Positions 34,512-38,713 of a stretch of DNA of 38,713 nt are shown here, piece after piece. Positions within the stretch are counted from its first letter, which is position 1. Every line of letters starts with the position of its first letter. The DNA is from Actinomycetes bacterium (lineage in GTDB: Bacteria > Actinomycetota > Thermoleophilia > Gaiellales > Gaiellaceae): positions 1-38,713 of the forward strand of contig JAPOVR010000165.1 of the NCBI GenBank assembly GCA_026708005.1, given 5' to 3'. The position numbers and the translations under genes were made by a program. The notes under the pieces are model-generated. The model was given only the letters and a program-made list of their open reading frames with translations. It did not search any database and was not told where the DNA came from.

Positions 34512-35190
34512 CTAATGGCTGTACGGCAGGAAGATGTATTCGACGAGGCCGTTGCTCGCGACCCACGTTTCGGTGCACTGGGGCCGGCTCTGAGTGTTGC
34601 CCCAGTATTTCGTTTGCCGTAGGTGACCTGCGTACTGGTTCGCACTAGTGATGTACTGGCGCGCATTGTTGAAACCGTTCGGAGGGACCCAGTGGCTGAA
34701 GCACCAGGTACTCCAGATCTCATAGTGCGGCGTCGACGGCGTTGTCACGCCGAAGAAGCGATGGGGAGTAGCGCCGGTTCGAGTACGTATATACCAGCGG
34801 CTACAGAAGAGCCCTTAAACACATGAGCTCTAATCGATATGGCTTAGCAGGCACCATCTATTGTGCTTGAAGCACTGCCGATTGAGCAGAGTGCCGTGCT
34901 TTAGGGTGGTGTGCTTTGCGATGTTTGTGTTGGCGTGTCGCGTATGACCATGCTGGACGAAGACGATCCCGACCGGGTCAATCCTGGCGTTGGTACCACA
35001 GCCAGCCCTGTAACTCCAGTGGCCCATACGTTGGAGCGTGTGCGTGGCGGGTGAATCGGTTTGCGCCGATCGACACGGCAAGGCCGAACAGGGCCGCGAT
35101 CGACGCGAGCGTGAGCAGAAGACGTCGGTTGATCGACCAGCCAGGGCCAGAGGTACTTGGCGATGAGCGTTGGGCGTGTTCAGGGTCGGG
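34512..35190 (-). pseudogene. Secreted aromatic-rich protein, broken by frameshifts
   Basis: Three minus-strand frames line up as one protein. The first (about 35190-35040) has the signal segment INRRLLLTLASIAALFGLAV. The second (to 34830) reads GHWSYRAGCGTNARIDPVGI then VFVQHGHTRHANTN. The third (34748 to 34512) reads TPHYEIWSTWCFSHWVPPNG, FNNARQYITSANQYAGHL and ends GLVEYIFLPYSH. Each part is Trp/Tyr/His-rich and coding-like, and none has a good start of its own except the first. At least two frameshifts separate them. It resembles lineage-specific exported proteins whose function is unknown. The 3' piece ends 41 bases before the next secreted-protein gene. Confidence 0.5.
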
Positions 35191-35220
35191 CTTGAGCCGC
35201 CGGGTGCAAGAATCTATAGG

Positions 35221-35262
35221 GACTCCTTGAGTCGGGGCCGGCGCCTCCGGGTGCCGGCCTTT
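35221..35262 (+). terminator. Tandem hairpins with UNCG-type loop and short T-run
   Basis: GACTC-CTT-GAGTC (35221-35233) is followed by a 10-bp stem GGCCGGCGCC (35236-35245) and GGTGCCGGCC (35250-35259), with loop TCCG closed by C-G and then TTT. This is a convincing intrinsic terminator shape on the plus strand, although no plus-strand gene ends just before it. It may stop read-through toward the TatD-like gene. Confidence 0.5.
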
Positions 35263-35627
35263 GGCTTCGTGAAGCGGGCTGATCGGTCCGCGGGGCGGCC
35301 TCCTCCCGTCGGGCGTTCAGGCCCGTGACCTCGCGGTTTCGACCGCTGAGCAACCCCGCTCCCGGGAACGGGGTGGCAGCGGGGGCTGTTGTGCCGCTCA
35401 GCGCTGGGTGCGGTGCGTCGACGCAGGCTCACCTATAGAAGCCCCCTTGTCGGCATTCGTCTCAGCGACCCGAATTGTTCAGAGTCGTGACACTCTCGGG
35501 CCAGGCTGTGAGGGCGGCATCACGGCTCCTACCGCGATCGAGCCGACGCGCGCCGTCCGCGCAGAGCCGGCGGCAGCCTCTCAGCCTCGTGCCGTGTATG
35601 GTCGTTCGAGCGGATCGAGGAGCCCGC
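35263..35627. other. Upstream region of the TatD-like gene, no gene seen
   Basis: The region holds open frames without start sites or motifs. Arg/Ser-rich translations are typical of non-coding GC-rich DNA. A ribosome site (GAGGAG, 35617-35622) at the right end belongs to the next gene. Confidence 0.4.
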
Positions 35628-36518
35628 GTGGATCGCTTCATCGACAGCCACAATCACCTGCACGCCTTCGGCCACGACGTGTGGGAGCTTCTCGCCATTG
35701 CCGGGATGGCGGGGACGGTGCTTTCGTGCGGCAACCCGCACGTCTATCGGGAGATCTGGCACGAGGTGCCGAGCGCCGGCGACGTGCGCGGGCTGTGGGA
35801 GAGCCCGCTGCGCTTTGCTGAGGCGGCCGAGGAGAAGCACTTCGTGCGGGTGGGCTGTGCGCTCGGCATCAGCTCGATGACTCGTGTGGATGCGTGGGAG
35901 CAGCTGATCGAGGCTCTCCCGGACTACCTGGCCGATCCGCGCGTCGTCGCTCTCGGCGAGGTGGGCCTCGACCCTGGCCAGTACTTCGGCCACGGCTGGT
36001 CGCTTGAGGAACAGGCTGAGTGCCTTGAAGCCCAAGCCCGCATCGCGGCGCAGCTCGGGCTGCCTTTGATCCTCCATACCCCCACGCCCAAGAACACGAA
36101 GGACTTCCTCGGCGGCGTCCAGACCCAGGGGGACGTCGCTCCTGAGGGGTTCCGGCTTCACTACTTCAAGCGGGACCTGGAGATCATCGACCGGGCCGGG
36201 CTGGATCAGTCGCTACTCGTGGTCGATCACGTGGACGGGACGATTGTCGATTACGTCCACGAGGAGACGAGCGCTTGGTGTGCCACCAGCCTCGGCAGCA
36301 CGCTGCGCGTCATTCCGCCTGCCACGGTGGTCGAGTGGGTGAAGCGCCACGGCGCCGGTCGGATCCTGCTCAACTCCGATCTTGTCCCCTACACCTCGAA
36401 CGAGACGCTCTGCATCCCGAAGGCTGCCCGCGCACTCCGGCGGGCGAACGTGCCCGAGGAGGACATCCGCCGGGTCTGCTTCGAGAACGCCAACCACGTC
36501 TTCCGGCTGGGCCTGTAG
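35628..36518 (+). CDS. TatD-like metal-dependent hydrolase
   Basis: GTG 35628, with GAGGAG six bases upstream, gives 296 residues. The amidohydrolase TIM-barrel metal set is in order: DSHNHLH with H8 and H10, ALGEVGLDPG with E111, LPLILHTPTPKN with H150, VVDHVDG with H201, and RILLNSDLVPYT with D251. The TatD family includes DNases and other phosphoesterases; this one belongs to a divergent branch, with a longer insertion near 150-180. The product is soluble and cytosolic. It is a single gene; the nitroreductase remnant downstream points the other way. The real substrate cannot be told from the sequence. Confidence 0.85.
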   Translation: MDRFIDSHNHLHAFGHDVWELLAIAGMAGTVLSCGNPHVYREIWHEVPSAGDVRGLWESPLRFAEAAEEKHFVRVGCALGISSMTRVDAWEQLIEALPDYLADPRVVALGEVGLDPGQYFGHGWSLEEQAECLEAQARIAAQLGLPLILHTPTPKNTKDFLGGVQTQGDVAPEGFRLHYFKRDLEIIDRAGLDQSLLVVDHVDGTIVDYVHEETSAWCATSLGSTLRVIPPATVVEWVKRHGAGRILLNSDLVPYTSNETLCIPKAARALRRANVPEEDIRRVCFENANHVFRLGL

Positions 36519-36653
36519 GCAGCTCTCCCGCGTGGTCTCTCCGCGGAGCGGTGCTTTCTCGTCGTCTTGCGGCTGGCGCGGGTGTTGAGCGGCCGATCTC
36601 TGGGTGGCGGCGTGTGCGGTCGTGGCGATGCGCACCGGGCCGCGCTGCCCCAA

Positions 36654-37291
36654 CTACCAGCAGTCGTGGTGCGTCTTCTCGCCGGCGGGCATCCGTCTGC
36701 GCGGCCTGAACGGCTCGGTTGGGTAGCCGAGCGGGATCAGCGCAACGAGCTGAACAGCCTGGGGCACCCCGAGGAGGTCCTTGAGCTTGCCTTCGCAGAC
36801 GTTCGCGACCGTTGTGAGGCACGTGCCGAGCCCAAGGCCCCGCGCGGCCAGCATGAGGTTCTGCACGGCTGGCATCACACCCGTGTACACGGTCTCCTCT
36901 GCGAAGGCCCGGAAGATGCCGTCCCATGAGTACGGCATCCCCGAGCGGTCGTAGCCGACTACGATCAGGGCAGGCACGTCCTGCAGCGTCTGTGCGAGGT
37001 TGTGGCAGACCAGCGCAGCATCGATCTCGGCGCGGTGCGTGGGTCTGACGCGCTGCGTAGGCTTCCTCGATCTGCCCCGACAGCGGTGCCTCCTCGCTGC
37101 CAGCCTGCCCCGAGCTGGCCTGCTGATTGCTCGGCAGGGAGTCGGCGAGGAGCGCCATCGACGTGCGGTAGATCGCTGCGACCTGTCGCCTCCAGGATGC
37201 GCTGCACGTGAGCGTCGCTCACTGGCTCGTCGGTGTACCCGCGCGCGCTCTGCTGTGTGTGCATGGCTTCGAACAGCTCCATCGATGACAT
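36654..37291 (-). pseudogene. Nitroreductase-family protein, deletion and frameshifts
   Basis: The gene starts at ATG 37291, after a GGGAGCGG ribosome site, as MSSMELFEAMHTQQSARGYT then DEPVSDAHVQRILEAT, the normal N-terminus of an FMN nitroreductase. The next expected block (S-G-N-QPW, which holds FMN and substrate) is missing. The frame then moves to IYRTSMALLADSLPSNQQAS and later to EIDAALVCHNLAQTLQDVPA, LIVVGYDRSGMPYSWDGIFR and NLMLAARGLGLGTCLT. It ends GEKTHHDCW at 36654. So about 25 codons were deleted and at least two frame changes occurred. It is inactive. Confidence 0.8.
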
Positions 37292-37387
37292 CGACCGCTC
37301 CCTCTCTCGCTCGCTGTGCGGGTCAGCTGCCAGTGCAGCGCCCACTTCATCCTGGCAGGGATAGGCACCGTGTAGCTTGGGTCGGTC

Positions 37388-38281
37388 GTGGATGCGCTCC
37401 TCTTTGCGCTGCTGGCCGGTGCGCTCGCGGGCGGGTCGAACGTGGCCACCCGCATTGGTCTTCGGCGCGCCCCGGATGTGGAGGCGGCCGCCCTGACGAT
37501 GACCGTCGCATCGCTCCTGGTGGCGATCATCGCTGCGGCCGCGACGACCCGTCAGCCCGCGGCCTGGCAGGAGCTCTGGCCGTACCTCGTCGTGGGCGTG
37601 TTCGCGCCTGGCCTCGTCTCCATCATCTTCGTCTGGGGTGTCCGCGAGGCCGGCCCGTCGCGCACCGCGGTGCTGATCAACACGTTCCCGCTGTTCGCCG
37701 CCGGGTTGGCGATCGTCTTCCTGGACGAGCCGCTGCGTCTCGGCCTCGCGCTAGGGACGCTGCTCGTCGTGGTTGGCGCGATCGGGATCACCCGCGCCGG
37801 AGACGTTCCCGCGGATATCCGCGGCACGGCCTTTCGCTTGGCCCTGGTGGCCACAGTCGCAGGCGCCCTGATCATCGGCGCTCGCGACACCGTCGTCCGG
37901 TGGGCGAGCGAGGAGCAGGAGATCTCAGCCCTCGTTGCAGCCACGGCGACGCTCCTCTCGGGGAGCGGGACGATCCTCCTGTACCTCGTCCTCAAGCGCG
38001 GTGGCCTGAGCCCCCTCGTGCGCGTGCGGCGCGCGGTCGGCCCCTTTGGCGCGATCGGCGTTCTCATCGGCGCCAACACCCTCCTCATCTTCGAGGCGCT
38101 CGAGCGCGGCCGCGTGACGGTTGTCTCACCGCTGATCGGGACGGCGTCGCTCTGGACGCTCGTGTTCTCCGTCGTGGTTCTCGGCAAGAGCGAGGCGCTC
38201 AGCAAGCGCGTGATCGCTGCCGCCGTCGTCATTGCCGCTGGGGTCGCCCTGATCGGGGTCACGCGCGGCTCCGGCTCCTAG
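37388..38281 (+). CDS. EamA/DMT-superfamily transporter
   Basis: GTG 37388 gives 297 residues with about ten membrane helices in two similar halves, the usual length and layout of the drug/metabolite transporter family. The first half begins LLFALLAGALAGGSNVATRI. EamA-type features include SRTAVLINTFPLFAAGLAIV (about 97-116) with the FLDEPL turn, and in the second half VTVVSPLIGTASLWTLVFSV, VVLGKSEALS and a final helix VIAAAVVIAAGVALIGVTRG. It sits in the inner membrane and probably exports or imports a small metabolite; the substrate is unknown. The spacing to the divergent nitroreductase remnant (96 bp) is enough for promoters of both. Confidence 0.9.
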   Translation: MDALLFALLAGALAGGSNVATRIGLRRAPDVEAAALTMTVASLLVAIIAAAATTRQPAAWQELWPYLVVGVFAPGLVSIIFVWGVREAGPSRTAVLINTFPLFAAGLAIVFLDEPLRLGLALGTLLVVVGAIGITRAGDVPADIRGTAFRLALVATVAGALIIGARDTVVRWASEEQEISALVAATATLLSGSGTILLYLVLKRGGLSPLVRVRRAVGPFGAIGVLIGANTLLIFEALERGRVTVVSPLIGTASLWTLVFSVVVLGKSEALSKRVIAAAVVIAAGVALIGVTRGSGS

Positions 38282-38380
38282 GAGGCTGTAGCGAAATTCG
38301 CTGATCACCTTCGGGTTGCCGACGGGGGGGCTGGGGCCCGATATGCTCGGGACTGGCTGGGGGTTGCCTCGGTTGGCGTG

Positions 38381-38629
38381 ATGGGTGCAGTCTTGATGTG
38401 CGCCGGGCTGGTGGTGGTCGGCCTGGGTGCGCGCGCCTTGACAGGCCCGGAGACGCCTGAGGTTGTTGTTGCCGCCCTGTGGCTGATCATGGGTTTGCTC
38501 GCCGTGATCCGCGGTGTCGGGATGCTCGCCCTCGCTCGAAGATGGCCCCTGTGCGCAACGGGCGCGCTAGCCGTGGGCGCGCTCCGCGACGACGGCTGCC
38601 GGGCGACGCTGGCAAGGCTCGTTGGGTAG
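38381..38629 (+). CDS. Small membrane protein
   Basis: ATG 38381 (or GTG 38378 just before it) gives about 82 residues. Two hydrophobic stretches are seen, VLMCAGLVVVGLGARAL and VVVAALWLIMGLLAVIRGVG, with a basic turn near ALARRWPLC. It belongs to no family I can name. It follows the transporter on the same strand, and IS copy G begins right after its end, so its C-terminus could be altered by that insertion. Confidence 0.45.
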   Translation: MGAVLMCAGLVVVGLGARALTGPETPEVVVAALWLIMGLLAVIRGVGMLALARRWPLCATGALAVGALRDDGCRATLARLVG

Positions 38630-38639
38630 TTGCGGGTGC

Positions 38640-38713
38640 TATAGGCGGGGGCCCGATTGTGGGTTCGGGCCGCCATCAGATCGTAGGCCCAGACGTGATT
38701 ACGGTAGGTAGGG
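38640..38713 (-). mobile_element. IS3-family element, partial at window edge (copy G)
   Basis: The last 74 bases match the middle of OrfB in copy B, on the same strand. GGGTTCGGGCCGCCATCAGA and TAGGCCCAGACGTGATTACG with GGTAGGTAGGG correspond to 3446-3504, the HVW/TSGPTR region. Left of 38640 the match stops, so the 3' part of this OrfB is lost. The remainder may lie right of the window. Confidence 0.75.

Noticed and set aside
37000..38304. Plus-strand Arg-rich open frame over the nitroreductase remnant and transporter
   Set aside because: The EamA frame has membrane helices and a normal length; the Arg-rich frame is a by-product.
1..38713. CRISPR arrays and complete tRNA or rRNA genes
   Set aside because: No regularly spaced repeats and no complete cloverleaf or rRNA segments were found; only two tRNA fragments are present.

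Overview
The window looks like chromosomal DNA from a high-GC Gram-positive bacterium (Actinomycetota). GTG and TTG starts are common and third codon positions are strongly G/C. The gene types fit this group: a DnaE2-type polymerase piece, a lipoprotein with an Excalibur domain, and an actinobacterial-style tyrosine integrase. The lineage cannot be fixed from this stretch alone; Thermoleophilia-like is a guess from the style of the integrase and secreted proteins.

Two parts are joined near 31.2-31.5 kb. Positions 1 to about 31.1 kb form a decayed genomic island carrying defence-type genes. Positions 31.9 kb to the end look like ordinary chromosome: an M28 peptidase, a TatD-like hydrolase, an EamA transporter, and several gene remnants. 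The junction carries fragments of two tRNA genes, initiator tRNA-fMet at 31171-31205 and the 3' half of tRNA-Val(GAC) at 31489-31528. A wrecked tyrosine integrase lies just to the left (29560-30150). This is what integration scars look like.

The island is divided by remnants of one IS3-family element, here lettered A to G (1-66, 2984-4204, 7938-8510, 9475-10404, 24844-25675, 26625-27300, 38640-38713). None has an intact transposase. Between them sit separate cargo blocks: (i) a dnaE2-like gene cut by copy A, plus an HNH/Excalibur lipoprotein; (ii) a regulator-protease pair (XRE plus ImmA/IrrE) followed by a bacterial ubiquitin-like operon (multiubiquitin-type protein, DUF6791-ThiF E1-like enzyme, DUF6527 zinc protein); (iii) an unknown frameshifted gene; (iv) an overlapping operon of SNF2-type helicase with DUF3883, DUF1156 DNA methyltransferase and DUF499 ATPase, followed on the other strand by a HelD/UvrD-like helicase and a GmrSD-type DUF262/HNH nuclease; (v) a YwgA/Panacea-like protein and a SAMHD1-like HD phosphohydrolase, convergent and separated by copy F.

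The most striking signal is in block ii. The regulator gene and the ubiquitin-like operon each have a promoter with a 17-bp spacer. Each spacer holds the same palindromic operator (TTAGC-N5-AGCTAA) starting 4 bp after the -35 box. This strongly suggests one regulon: the XRE protein represses both promoters and the ImmA/IrrE protease relieves repression, switching on a protein-tagging response. Block iv resembles the helicase/methyltransferase/ATPase core of DISARM or BREX type 3 but has no PglZ, DrmA or DrmB in view. Two genes carry single frameshifts at runs of G, which may be real or sequence errors.
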